NCBI GenBank assembly: GCA_007692455.1
Contig: RECC01000044.1
Location: forward strand, 1-64,000
From: Alkalibacterium sp.
GTDB lineage: Bacteria; Bacillota; Bacilli; Lactobacillales; Carnobacteriaceae_A
Direction: 5' to 3'
Length of the DNA: 64,000 nt
How positions within the stretch are numbered: the first letter of the stretch is position 1; each line of letters opens with the position of its first letter. The notes under the pieces are model-generated. The model did not search any database, was not told the origin of the DNA, and saw nothing but the letters and a program-made list of their open reading frames with translations. The translations under genes were made by a program, and so were the position numbers. Shown here piece after piece: positions 50,871 through 59,795 of this stretch.

Positions 50871-52239
50871 AATATAGGTTGGATTCGTCAGTAAACTTGC
50901 TCAAGTTTTCTTTGACGTCCTGCAGGAAACGTCCAGCCTGAAGGCCATCGATAATCCGGTGATCAATTGACAGACATAAGTTAACCATATCAGCTGTCTT
51001 GAAACCACCGTCTTCAGTCGGCAGGAAGCGTTTGTTGATGCTTTCAACCTGTAAAATAGCTGCCTGCGGGTGATTGATGATTCCCATAGACTGAACAGAG
51101 CCGAAGCTGCCTGTATTGTTGACTGTCATGGTGCCCCCTGATATGTCACTGCTGCTTAGTTTGCCGTCACGAGCCAGGCCGGCCAGACGACTGATTTCCT
51201 TGGACAACCCACTTAAAGAGTAGTGATCTGCATTGTGAATCACAGGAACAAATAAGTGTTCATCGGTAGCTACTGCAATCGACATGTTGATGTCTTTATG
51301 GTAGACAATATTTCCGTTATCCCAAGACGTATTGATAATCGGGTGTTTTTTCAGTGCCTGGACCACTGCTTTGACAAAGAACGGGAAGAAGGAAAGCGAA
51401 ATGCCCTCTTGTTTCTTGAATTGTTCTTTGGTCTTTTCTCTGAGCTTGACAATGTTGGTCACATCGGCTTCCACCATCAACCAGGCATGCGGAATTTCAG
51501 TGGTGCTCTGAACCATTTTCTTCGCTATCGCTTTACGGATACCGTCAGCCGGTACAATTTCATCCCCCGCAGACGTATGTGATACAGGTGATGATGGTCT
51601 TGATTCTGACTTTGGCTTCTGTTCCGACTGAGTATGTGATTCAGTTTGTTCAGGAGCTTTTTCAGCTCTAGGCTGGCTTTGACTGGAGACATCAAAGTTT
51701 TCAACATCTTTACGCGTAATGCGCCCGTGCTTGCCTGTACCTTCAACCTGTTTTAAATCAATGTCCCGTTCCTGAGCAATCCGCACAACGGCTGGAGAGT
51801 AGCGTGCTGAACTTTTCTCTGAGGACTCTTTGGGTTCTGAAGACTGCTTCGCGTCACTTTTTGTTTCTCGTTCCTGCGGCTGTTCTTCAGCTTCTTTGTC
51901 TATTTCCTTGTTGATATGATTGATGAATTCTTCACTTTTTTCTTCCTGTACGTCTTCTGAATCGGCAGAAACCTCTACGGTCTCATCTTCACCGTCTTCT
52001 TCTGTTTCAATTTTTACAATCGGTGTACCGATTGGGACATCCGTATCCACTTCTATCAAAAATTCTTTGACAATACCTGAATAATTTGATGGAATTTCCG
52101 TTGTGACTTTATCCGACACTGCTTCAGCTATGGGATCATATTTTTCAATTTTATCGCCTTCAGCTACCAGCCATACTGCAATGGAGGCTTCTGTGACACT
52201 TTCTCCCAAGTGAGGCATTTCTATGATTCTAATACTCAT
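50869..52239 (-). CDS. bkdB: Branched-chain 2-keto acid dehydrogenase E2 (dihydrolipoyl acyltransferase)
   Basis: Core of the multienzyme complex, transferring the acyl group from lipoamide to CoA. A single lipoyl domain (1-85) has the lipoylated Lys in EAVSDKVTTEI. An Asp/Glu/Lys-rich flexible linker follows, then the E3-binding domain (RYSPAVVRIAQERDIDLKQVEGTGKHGRITRKDVENF, about 140-177), a second linker and the catalytic domain (about 225-456) with the active-site DHRIIDGLQAG. 456 residues. The last gene of the operon. Confidence 0.95.
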   Translation of the reverse strand: MSIRIIEMPHLGESVTEASIAVWLVAEGDKIEKYDPIAEAVSDKVTTEIPSNYSGIVKEFLIEVDTDVPIGTPIVKIETEEDGEDETVEVSADSEDVQEEKSEEFINHINKEIDKEAEEQPQERETKSDAKQSSEPKESSEKSSARYSPAVVRIAQERDIDLKQVEGTGKHGRITRKDVENFDVSSQSQPRAEKAPEQTESHTQSEQKPKSESRPSSPVSHTSAGDEIVPADGIRKAIAKKMVQSTTEIPHAWLMVEADVTNIVKLREKTKEQFKKQEGISLSFFPFFVKAVVQALKKHPIINTSWDNGNIVYHKDINMSIAVATDEHLFVPVIHNADHYSLSGLSKEISRLAGLARDGKLSSSDISGGTMTVNNTGSFGSVQSMGIINHPQAAILQVESINKRFLPTEDGGFKTADMVNLCLSIDHRIIDGLQAGRFLQDVKENLSKFTDESNLY

Positions 52240-52252
52240 TCATTCATCCTCC

Positions 52253-53239
52253 TTAAAATTCTGCAAGTTCGCGCATGGCATTCAGCACTTTTTCTTCATC
52301 CACAAGGAATTCCCGTTCGAGTGCAATGGAATACGGCATGCTCGGAGAGTCCGGACCGGCAAGGCGTTTAATCGGTGCATCCAAGTCGAATAATGCATCC
52401 TCTGCAATAATCGCAGAGATTTCACTCATGATGCTTCCCTCCAGATTATCTTCAGTAACAAGCAGCACCTTACCTGTTTTCTTGGCTGCCTTAACCAGTG
52501 TTTCTTTATCAAGAGGATAGAGTGAACGCACATCGACTACTTCTGCTTCGTAACCTTCCTTACTTAGTGTTTCCGCAGCTTTAAGGGCATGATTCAGGAC
52601 CATTCCATAGCCGATTACTGTAATATCATCGCCTTCTCTGACCACATTTGCTTTATCCAGCGGGACAACGTAATCTTCATCAGAGACATCTTCTTTAAGT
52701 AGACGGTACAGGCGCTTGTGTTCATAAAACAAAACTGGATCATCCGAACGAATGGCAGCTTTAATCAGCCCTTTTGCATCATGTGGAGAAGACGGGGTGA
52801 CAATTCTCAAACCCGGCTGTCCGAATAGAACTTTCTCAGTCGACTGTGAGTGATACAGTCCGCCACGAACGCCACCACCATATGGTGCACGGTAAACTAT
52901 TGGTGCAATCCAGTCGCCTTTCGTGCGGTAGCGCATGCGGGATGCTTCTGAAATCAGCTGGTTGACAGCCGGAAGAATATAATCAGCAAACTGAAATTCA
53001 CCGATAGCGCGGTAACCTGTTACACCCAGACCAACAGCCAGTCCGCCAATCAGACCTTCTGTCAATGGTGTGTTAAAGCAGCGGTCGTCACCGAATTTTT
53101 CAGCCAGACCTTGGGTTACTCCGAATACGCCTCCTTTTACTCCTCCGACATCTTCGCCGAAAATTACTACCTTTTCATCTCGGGCCATCTCTTCTTCTAT
53201 CCCCTTACGGATGGCTTCTAAATACGTCATCATTGCCAT
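52253..53239 (-). CDS. bkdAB: Branched-chain 2-keto acid dehydrogenase E1 beta
   Basis: Beta subunit of the thiamine-dependent decarboxylase, 328 residues. Blocks VFGEDVGGVKGGVFGVTQGL, GEFQFADYILPAVNQLISEASRMRYRTKG and IVTPSSPHDAKGLIKAAIR are typical. Works with the E1 alpha encoded just upstream (27-base spacing) as an alpha2-beta2 enzyme. It starts MAMMTYLEAIRKGI, ribosome binding site AAAGGATG. Confidence 0.95.
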   Translation of the reverse strand: MAMMTYLEAIRKGIEEEMARDEKVVIFGEDVGGVKGGVFGVTQGLAEKFGDDRCFNTPLTEGLIGGLAVGLGVTGYRAIGEFQFADYILPAVNQLISEASRMRYRTKGDWIAPIVYRAPYGGGVRGGLYHSQSTEKVLFGQPGLRIVTPSSPHDAKGLIKAAIRSDDPVLFYEHKRLYRLLKEDVSDEDYVVPLDKANVVREGDDITVIGYGMVLNHALKAAETLSKEGYEAEVVDVRSLYPLDKETLVKAAKKTGKVLLVTEDNLEGSIMSEISAIIAEDALFDLDAPIKRLAGPDSPSMPYSIALEREFLVDEEKVLNAMRELAEF

Positions 53240-53266
53240 AGGCTTCTTACATCCTTTCTAATTCTA

Positions 53267-54268
53267 TTAGTCTGCATATATCTGATCAAGAATAGTATCG
53301 GCGGTCGGTTCCGGCATTGCTTCTGCTTCATCAGTTGCTTTGTTGATTTCCTTTTTCAGTTCAGCATCAATGTCAGTCATTTCTTCACGCGTCATGTAGC
53401 CTTCGTCTATCAGCTGTTTTTCAAAGAGCAGCAGGCCGTCATTTTTCTTCATGTTTTCCAGGTCTTCTTTCGTACGGTAAACGGAATGGTCGTCGTCTGC
53501 GGAATGAGAGGTCAAACGTGTGACCATCAATTCAATCAAAGCAGGTCCATTTCCTTTGCGCGCTTCTTCTACTACCTGTTTGAATGCCAGGTAGGTTTCT
53601 GCAAAGTCATTTCCGTTTACCCGGATGCCTGGGAAGCCATATGCAGGGCCTCGCTCAGCCATTGTCTCATTTGCATACTGCTCATCTGTTCCAACAGAAA
53701 TAGCGTACCCATTATTTTCAACAACAAAAATCAGTGGCAGTTTTTTTACTCCGGCGAAGTTCATCGCTTCCTGAACTTCTCCCTGGTTTGCTGAGCCTTC
53801 TCCTGTAGCAGTCAGGGTGACATAATCTGACTTTTTAAGCTGAGCGGCGTAAGCTACACCGGTTGCCAATGGGAACTGGGTACTTACGGTTGAAGAATGC
53901 GACACAATATTATGTTCTTTTGAACCATAATGGTTCGGCATCTGACGCCCATGGGAAGACGGGTCGTCTTCTTTACCCAATGACCCCAGCATAATGTCTT
54001 TAGCTGTCATTCCCCAGACCATACAGGCCGTCATATCACGGTAATAAGGCAGGAAATAATCTTTTTCCGGCTGAAAAGCCATGGCCATTGCGACCTGACC
54101 GACTTCGTGCCCCTGTCCGGAAATATTAAAGGATGTTTTGCCTATACGCGTCAATTGCCATAAGCGTTCGTCCAAGCGACGGCCAAGCAGTACGTGCTTG
54201 TACGCCTGAATCAGTTCTTCTTTTGTTAAACCGGATTCTTTCAGTTTTTTCATCGTCTCAACACTCAC
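53267..54268 (-). CDS. bkdAA: Branched-chain 2-keto acid dehydrogenase E1 alpha
   Basis: Alpha subunit, 333 residues, carrying thiamine diphosphate. The ThDP-binding motif GEGSANQGEVQEAMNFAGVKKLPLIFVVENN (about 163-192) is present, as are the SHSADDD phosphorylation-loop-like segment and GHEVGQVAMAMAF. It begins at GTG 54268, four bases after the E3 stop; ATG 54253 is an alternative. The first E1 step oxidises branched keto acids. Confidence 0.94.
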   Translation of the reverse strand: MSVETMKKLKESGLTKEELIQAYKHVLLGRRLDERLWQLTRIGKTSFNISGQGHEVGQVAMAMAFQPEKDYFLPYYRDMTACMVWGMTAKDIMLGSLGKEDDPSSHGRQMPNHYGSKEHNIVSHSSTVSTQFPLATGVAYAAQLKKSDYVTLTATGEGSANQGEVQEAMNFAGVKKLPLIFVVENNGYAISVGTDEQYANETMAERGPAYGFPGIRVNGNDFAETYLAFKQVVEEARKGNGPALIELMVTRLTSHSADDDHSVYRTKEDLENMKKNDGLLLFEKQLIDEGYMTREEMTDIDAELKKEINKATDEAEAMPEPTADTILDQIYAD

Positions 54269-54272
54269 TTTC

Positions 54273-55688
54273 TTATTTATGAATCGCTAATTTGTAGACA
54301 TCTAAAGCCGCTTCCTGAATGGCTTCTGACAGAGTTGGATGCGGATGAATGGCTTCTCCTATTTCAATCGGACTGGCATCCATATATATGGCAGTCGATA
54401 CTTCTGAAATAAGATCCGTTGCATGCGGGCCAATAATCGATACACCAATAAGGTCATCTGTTTCTTCATCTTTGATGATTTCCACAAAGCCGTCAGCTTT
54501 TCCGTGAATCAACGCTTTTCCGTTGGAATTGAACTGGAAAGTACCTGTTTTGACTTTTCTGCCCTCCGGAACAGTTTCTTTCGTATAACCCACACTGGCG
54601 ATTTCGGGAGAGGTATAGGTACACCTCGGCACATTAAGATAATTAATGGGTTCACTGGTTTCATGTGCGATATGGTCGACAGCCAGTTCGCCTTCTTTCA
54701 TAGCCACATGAGCCAGCTGAAGCGTGTCGATACAGTCTCCAATTGCGTAAATGTGACTTTCTGAAGTCTGATAGTGCTCGTTAACTTTGATGCCTTTAGC
54801 ATCGTATTTCACTGAGGTATTTTGAAGGCCGAGACCTTCAACAACTGGTTTGCGTCCGATGGCTACCATGACTTTATCAACGACCAGCGGCTCATCTTTC
54901 CCTTTTACCGAAAGGGTTACAGAACCGTCTTTTATTTCGGCATTTTCAACGAGCTGACCCACTTCAACTGATATGCCCCGTTTCTTGAACTGCTTCTGAA
55001 GCGTTTTGGATACTTGTTTGCTTTCATTAATGACTAGGCGGTCTAAAGCTTCAAAGAGTGTTATTTCGACGCCAAGACTGTTGAGCAGCGAGGCCCACTC
55101 CACGCCTATAACTCCCCCACCTATGATGGCCATTGTTTTCGGCAGCTCATCCAGCAACAGCATACCGTCCGATGACAGAATGGTTTCTTCGTCTAATGGA
55201 AGATGCGGCAGCGTCTGTGGAACAGAGCCAGTAGCGATAATCAGCTTTTTCGGAACATAGATTTCTTCTTCTTTCTCCGGATCCTCAAAGGTCACCGCCA
55301 CAGCGCCTGAAACCGGTGAAAAGATTGACGGTCCTAACACCGCACCTTTTCCGTTAACCACTTTAATTTTATTTTTCTTAACCAGTCCTTGAACGCCCTG
55401 ATGCAGCTGATCAACAATAGTCTGCTTTCGTTTCATGACTTTTGAAAAATTCACTTTCGGTGTCTCGGTCATTTCCAGACCAAAATCATCAGCCATTTTA
55501 AAGGTATCCATAACTTCCGCACTTCTAAGTAACACTTTGCTCGGTATACATCCACGGTGCAGGCAGGTGCCACCGAGTTTATCTTTTTCCACCAGCACAA
55601 CGTCCATCCCTAATTGGGCAGCACGTATGGCGGCTACATATCCCCCAGTTCCACCACCTAGGATCAGCAGTTCTGTTTCAATCGCCAT
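54273..55688 (-). CDS. lpdV: Dihydrolipoyl dehydrogenase (E3) of the branched-chain complex
   Basis: FAD-dependent disulfide oxidoreductase of 471 residues that reoxidises the lipoyl arm. The FAD loop ILGGGTGGYVAAIRAAQLG, the redox disulfide GGTCLHRGCIPSK (Cys42/Cys47), the NAD loop AIIGGGVIGVEWAS, the second FAD motif YAIGDC and the C-terminal HPHPTLSEA with the active-site His-Glu are all intact. Ribosome binding site AGGAG. Third gene of the operon. Confidence 0.96.
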   Translation of the reverse strand: MAIETELLILGGGTGGYVAAIRAAQLGMDVVLVEKDKLGGTCLHRGCIPSKVLLRSAEVMDTFKMADDFGLEMTETPKVNFSKVMKRKQTIVDQLHQGVQGLVKKNKIKVVNGKGAVLGPSIFSPVSGAVAVTFEDPEKEEEIYVPKKLIIATGSVPQTLPHLPLDEETILSSDGMLLLDELPKTMAIIGGGVIGVEWASLLNSLGVEITLFEALDRLVINESKQVSKTLQKQFKKRGISVEVGQLVENAEIKDGSVTLSVKGKDEPLVVDKVMVAIGRKPVVEGLGLQNTSVKYDAKGIKVNEHYQTSESHIYAIGDCIDTLQLAHVAMKEGELAVDHIAHETSEPINYLNVPRCTYTSPEIASVGYTKETVPEGRKVKTGTFQFNSNGKALIHGKADGFVEIIKDEETDDLIGVSIIGPHATDLISEVSTAIYMDASPIEIGEAIHPHPTLSEAIQEAALDVYKLAIHK

Positions 55689-55709
55689 CTAATTCTCCTC
55701 ACTTTTCAT

Positions 55710-56777
55710 TTAATAATGCTTCGCTTCTTCTTTTTCTTCAAGTACGCGAATGACTCCTTCGTGCAGGGCGTCCATTTCCATTTCACCGGCCATCACTTCA
55801 ACCGGGGCAATCCAGCTGACACGTTCTTCAATGTGCTTCACTACAAATTCACCATAAGCAGCGCCACCTGTCAGAATGATATAATCCACTTTGCCTTTCA
55901 GAACGGTAGCCATCTCTCCAATTGCTTTAGCAACCTGGTAGGTCATGGCTTCGAGATAAAGTCTGGCTTCTTCTTCACCGTTATCAATCCGTTCAATGAC
56001 CCGTCTTAAATCAATTTCGTTTAAGTAGGACTTGATGCCGCCGTTACCGGCCAGTCTTTTTTTAATCTCGTCCAAGTCGAGCTGTTCATTCAGTATCATT
56101 CTGGCAAAATCATACAGTGGTAGACCTCCAGTACGTTCGGGTGTAAAGGGGCCTTCACCATCCAGGCCATTAACAACATCAATCATCTTACCTTTTTCAT
56201 GAGCTGCGATACTTGAACCGCCCCCAAGGTGAGCGACGATGACATTACTGTTTTCATACCGTCTGTTTTTCTCCTCAAGAACTTTTCGAGCGACTGCTTT
56301 CTGATTCAAGGCATGGACAACACTTCTCCGTTCAATTCCCTTTAGTCCTGATACGCGAGCCAGATCAATCATTTCATCCACCACTACCGGATCAACTATA
56401 TAAGCATCCACACCGGCAAGTTCGGCGATTTCATGAGCCAGGATAGCGCCCAGATTTGATGCATGTGTATTATATTTCTCTTCTGTCAGGTCATGAAGCA
56501 TCTCTTTTTCAACAAGGTATGTTCCCCCTGGTATAGGCTTGAGTAAGCCCCCACGGCCAACAACAGCCTCTAGATGCTCTGCTTTAAAGCCTTCCTGTGC
56601 CATAAAATCGATGATAACTTTTTTTCTGAATTCTTTCTGTTCAATGATGCCTTTGAACTGAGCCAGTTCCTCAGCAGTGTGTCGAATCGTTTGAGTAGCC
56701 ACTTCCTGCTTGTTCTCATATAAGGAAAGCTTTGTGGATGTCGACCCTGGATTAATGGCTAAAATACTCTTTTTCAT
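55710..56777 (-). CDS. buk: Butyrate (branched-chain acyl) kinase
   Basis: Makes ATP from acyl phosphates such as isovaleryl or isobutyryl phosphate. A member of the acetate/butyrate kinase family, 355 residues. Blocks AINPGSTSTKLSLYENK (adenylate), HLGGGSSIAAHEKG, MIDVVNGLDGEGPFTPERTGGLP and IILTGGAAYGEF are typical. Follows ptb with 20 bases between. Ribosome binding site AGGAGG. Confidence 0.95.
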   Translation of the reverse strand: MKKSILAINPGSTSTKLSLYENKQEVATQTIRHTAEELAQFKGIIEQKEFRKKVIIDFMAQEGFKAEHLEAVVGRGGLLKPIPGGTYLVEKEMLHDLTEEKYNTHASNLGAILAHEIAELAGVDAYIVDPVVVDEMIDLARVSGLKGIERRSVVHALNQKAVARKVLEEKNRRYENSNVIVAHLGGGSSIAAHEKGKMIDVVNGLDGEGPFTPERTGGLPLYDFARMILNEQLDLDEIKKRLAGNGGIKSYLNEIDLRRVIERIDNGEEEARLYLEAMTYQVAKAIGEMATVLKGKVDYIILTGGAAYGEFVVKHIEERVSWIAPVEVMAGEMEMDALHEGVIRVLEEKEEAKHY

Positions 56778-56797
56778 AAATGACCTCCTGAAATATC

Positions 56798-57634
56798 TTA
56801 AATCGTCTGTCCTATTTGCATTAGCGCAAACTTTAACGCATATAGCTTACTGCGTACTTTGTCACTTCTGGATGTCAGAACAATTGGAACTTTAGTCCCT
56901 ACAATCGTTCCGCCTATTGTTGCCTCTCCAAACAGTAGAATGGATTTGTACAGGACATTGCCGACATCAATATTTGGCACAACAAGTATGTCTGCATCGC
57001 CAGCGATTGGTCCTTCAAAGCGCTTGTGTTTGACTGCTTCTTTAGATAACGCCAGATCCAAGGACAGCGGACCGTAGACGATTGCATCCGTTGCCTCACT
57101 AAAACGTTCTGTCACGTTTTTGGCTGTCACTGAGGAAGGCATCTTCGGATTGAAATTCTCTGCTGAACTTAACAAGGCAATCTTTGGCTTATTTAGCCCG
57201 ATTGAGTGACCGACTTGTTTAACATTTTCTATAATGGAAACAAGCTGATCTTCGCTTGGTGCGATATTCATACCCGCGTCGGTCAGCAAAATTTGCCTGT
57301 CAAGCGCCGGTGAATTCACCAGGGCCACATGAGACAGCAAGTCCTGTGCCTTTAAGTTGTATTCTTTTTTCAATACTTCCTTTAGTAAGGTATGCGTTTT
57401 GATGCCACCCTTTAACAAGATGTCTGCTTCTTTACTGACAACACTTTTTACAGTTTCCTCCATCATCTCTTTTTCGGAGTCAAACTGGCGATACTCCCAA
57501 CTCTCTTCTGAGTCTATATTATCTTCAGTATCAAAAATGATGAATTTCACTTCATTATTAAATTCTTTACGACTTAAACGGACGAGTTCTAGTATTTCCT
57601 CTCTAGAACCACCGGCTACCGCAACAGTCTGCAT
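56798..57634 (-). CDS. ptb: Phosphate butyryltransferase (branched acyl-CoA)
   Basis: Converts acyl-CoA and phosphate to acyl phosphate, the substrate of Buk. 278 residues of the phosphotransacetylase fold: MQTVAVAGGSREEILELVR at the N-terminus, ADILLKGGIKTHTLLKEVL, LLTDAGMNIAPSEDQ, and IAGDADILVVPNIDVGNVLYKS. ATG 57634 follows GGGGGAA; the frame extends to 57649 overlapping that site. First gene of the operon ptb-buk-lpdV-bkdAA-bkdAB-bkdB, preceded by a cre-like element. Confidence 0.95.
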   Translation of the reverse strand: MQTVAVAGGSREEILELVRLSRKEFNNEVKFIIFDTEDNIDSEESWEYRQFDSEKEMMEETVKSVVSKEADILLKGGIKTHTLLKEVLKKEYNLKAQDLLSHVALVNSPALDRQILLTDAGMNIAPSEDQLVSIIENVKQVGHSIGLNKPKIALLSSAENFNPKMPSSVTAKNVTERFSEATDAIVYGPLSLDLALSKEAVKHKRFEGPIAGDADILVVPNIDVGNVLYKSILLFGEATIGGTIVGTKVPIVLTSRSDKVRSKLYALKFALMQIGQTI

Positions 57635-57652
57635 AGTATATTCCCCCATCGT

Positions 57653-57667
57653 ATGTAAACGCTTAAT
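57653..57667 (-). promoter_or_regulatory. cre-like CcpA site at ptb
   Basis: ATGTAAACGCTTAAT (plus strand) matches the cre consensus WTGNAANCGNWNNCW with one mismatch. It lies over the predicted ptb start (-10 TACACT at 57671-57676), where CcpA binding would repress during growth on preferred sugars. Confidence 0.6.
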
Positions 57668-57670
57668 TTA

Positions 57671-57698
57671 AGTGTACCCTATATTTAAAAATGTGCAA
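57671..57698 (-). promoter_or_regulatory. Promoter of the ptb-buk-bkd operon
   Basis: Minus-strand TTGCAC-N16-TACACT (57693-57698 and 57671-57676), just upstream of the cre-like site. Confidence 0.65.
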
Positions 57699-58020
57699 AT
57701 ACTTAAAAACTATAGCACTATAAATTAATTTTATATTACTTTCGACTTGCTTTTCTTGATTTTATTAATCAGAACAATAAGAAAGTAGTTTATTCTATCA
57801 ATTTTTTTTATAACCTAATTATATTCTTCTATATACAAAGCTAAAGAGAGCATAGCTTAGCTATAGCATGTGATTATTTTCACCAGTTTTAAAGCTGATT
57901 GTCTTGTGAAATGAGTATTGTGCTATACCTTTTAATTGCCTACAATACAACTTATAAAGCGTTTACATCATTTGTGCGTGTGTATGAATGCGTTTTAATT
58001 AGAGAAAAATGAGAAAAAGG
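57699..58020. other. Divergent intergenic region ptb / NSS symporter
   Basis: AT-rich and non-coding. It holds a second cre-like site (57954-57968; on the minus strand ATGTAAACGCTTTAT, nearly identical to the one at ptb) and a palindrome ATAGCT-T-AGCTAT near 57853-57865. No gene seen. Confidence 0.5.
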
Positions 58021-58049
58021 TTCAAAAGCACTCATAAATCATGTATACT
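58021..58049 (+). promoter_or_regulatory. Promoter of the NSS symporter gene
   Basis: TTCAAA-N17-TATACT, about 43 bases upstream of the start codon. Confidence 0.65.
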
Positions 58050-58091
58050 ACTTTAATATCATCTTATTATAAGAGAAGGAGTGTTAAAGAA

Positions 58092-59423
58092 ATGGAACAA
58101 AAAAGAGAGCAATGGGGGTCCCGGTGGGGATTTATCCTTGCGACGATGGGTTCAGCAGTTGGTTTAGGCAATATCTGGCGTTTTTCATACGCTATGGGAG
58201 AAGGCGGAGGTTCAGCTTTTTTAATTATTTATATTGTTAGTGTTCTTCTCCTAGGGTTTCCGGTTATGCTGATGGAATTTTCAATTGGTCGTCGGTCACA
58301 GGCTGATGCAGTTGAAGCATTTAAAAAACTAGCTCCTGGTAAGCCTTGGTTCGTAGCTGGTGGATTTGGCGTCCTTGCCGCCTTCCTGATTCTCTCATTT
58401 TACGGTGTTATCGGAGGCTGGTCCTTGCGCTATACACTGGAGTATCTGACCGGCGGAGTATCAGGCGACCCTTCAGACTTTTTCGGAGGTTTCATATCCA
58501 GTACCTTTGACCCAGTATTCTGGCAATTTATTTTCATGGCTCTTACTGTAGCCATCGTCTTCATCGGAGTTCAAAAAGGAATCGAACTGACAAGTAAAAT
58601 TATGATGCCGATTTTAAGTCTGTTAGTTATTGCTTTAGCTATTTACAGCATGACTTTAGGTGGCACGGTTGAAGCGTTGGAATTCATGTTCATGCCCGAC
58701 TGGAGCGCTTTTGCTGATCCTACTATTTATGTAACAGCTATGGGACAAGCTTTCTTTACTTTAAGTTTAGGTATGGGAATCATGCTGACTTACAGCAGTT
58801 ACTTGGATCCAAGTTCAAAACTTCCGTCTTCTGCGGCCATCATCATTGTTTTGGATACCGCATTTGCAATTATATCCGGGCTAATAATCTTCCCTGCTTT
58901 ATTTGCATTCGGACTTGATCCAGCTGAAGGTGCCGGACTGGTCTTTATCGTTCTTCCAAATATTTTTGAAGCCTTGGGTGGAATAGGACATATTGTCGGA
59001 CTTGTCTTCTTTATTCTCTTCTCAATTGCCGCCCTATCATCCGCGATTTCACTGCTGGAAGTTTCTGTTGCCTACTTTATGCGCCGCTTGAACATGTCAC
59101 GCAGACCGGTAACATTGATGGTCGGCTTAGCTATTACTCTTTTAGGTGTCTTGTCGTCTCTCAGCCAAGGTGCCATGGAAATTACTGTACTTGACCAAAG
59201 CTTCCTGGACTTTGTAGATGGGCTGACAGCGAATGTGCTACTACCTGCCAGTGCCCTGTTATCTGTTTTGTTTGTTACTTGGTCATGGAAAAAAGAAGAC
59301 ATTCTGACCCATACAGATATAAAAGGAACTGCTTGGGCTGAATCATTTATTATTGTTTCCAAGTTCATTGCTCCATTAGCCATTCTTGTCGTGCTGGTGA
59401 TGGGACTCATCAACTGGCTCTAA
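58092..59423 (+). CDS. Neurotransmitter:sodium symporter (NSS) family transporter
   Basis: Sodium-coupled amino-acid transporter of the LeuT-fold, 443 residues. ATG 58092 follows AAGGAGTG; the frame extends to 58041 without a site. Helix 1 WGFILATMGSAVGLGNIWRFSY contains the sodium and substrate binding residues, and GGGSAFLIIYIVSVLLLGFPVMLMEFSIGRR follows. About eleven helices. Substrate may be tryptophan, methionine or branched amino acids; context next to the branched-chain operon favours the last, as inference only. Confidence 0.92.
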   Translation: MEQKREQWGSRWGFILATMGSAVGLGNIWRFSYAMGEGGGSAFLIIYIVSVLLLGFPVMLMEFSIGRRSQADAVEAFKKLAPGKPWFVAGGFGVLAAFLILSFYGVIGGWSLRYTLEYLTGGVSGDPSDFFGGFISSTFDPVFWQFIFMALTVAIVFIGVQKGIELTSKIMMPILSLLVIALAIYSMTLGGTVEALEFMFMPDWSAFADPTIYVTAMGQAFFTLSLGMGIMLTYSSYLDPSSKLPSSAAIIIVLDTAFAIISGLIIFPALFAFGLDPAEGAGLVFIVLPNIFEALGGIGHIVGLVFFILFSIAALSSAISLLEVSVAYFMRRLNMSRRPVTLMVGLAITLLGVLSSLSQGAMEITVLDQSFLDFVDGLTANVLLPASALLSVLFVTWSWKKEDILTHTDIKGTAWAESFIIVSKFIAPLAILVVLVMGLINWL

Positions 59424-59481
59424 ACCTTTTTGGAAAGATATAATCCAAGTATTTATAATTTGACTATTCGTTTTAAAAGTT

Positions 59482-59528
59482 AACCCGTCAAACCAGGGAG
59501 GTTCCTCCTCTGATTTGACGGGTTTTTT
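59482..59528 (+). terminator. Terminator of NSS symporter gene
   Basis: AACCCGTCAAA pairs with TTTGACGGGTT, inner GGGAGG/CTCCTC, then six T. Confidence 0.93.
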
Positions 59529-59600
59529 CGCGCGAACAACAATTATTAATCATTCTTCATTTCTTTTTAAAAATGCGAAGCATGATTATATGTAAAAAGA

Positions 59601-59716
59601 ACTGAGTTAATGATTGTTCAATTAACTTTTCTGTTCGGAACACTGGTTAACTACCAGTTAATCAGTGTTTAGGATAAAACCTACTCATAAACACTAATTA
59701 ATTATTTTAAGCATGT
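59601..59716. repeat. Degenerate repeat array E, periods 41 and 51
   Basis: ACT(G/A)-headed units begin at 59601, 59642 and 59693, giving spacings 41 and 51, the same as in array D. The second unit is preceded by AAC and holds an inverted repeat AACACTG..TTAACT/AGTTAA..CAGTGTT (59640-59671) with one mismatch. Non-coding, between converging genes. Confidence 0.55.
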
Positions 59717-59726
59717 CCTTTTATAG

Positions 59727-59755
59727 AAAAAAAGCACAGAATTTCTGTGCTTTTT
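59727..59755 (-). terminator. Terminator of ring-cleaving dioxygenase gene
   Basis: AAAGCACAGAA pairs with TTCTGTGCTTT, then a T run on the minus strand, 40 bases after the stop. Confidence 0.88.
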
Positions 59756-59795
59756 CAGATTAATGCTTTTTGGTTGTCATTTTAATTAATTTAAG

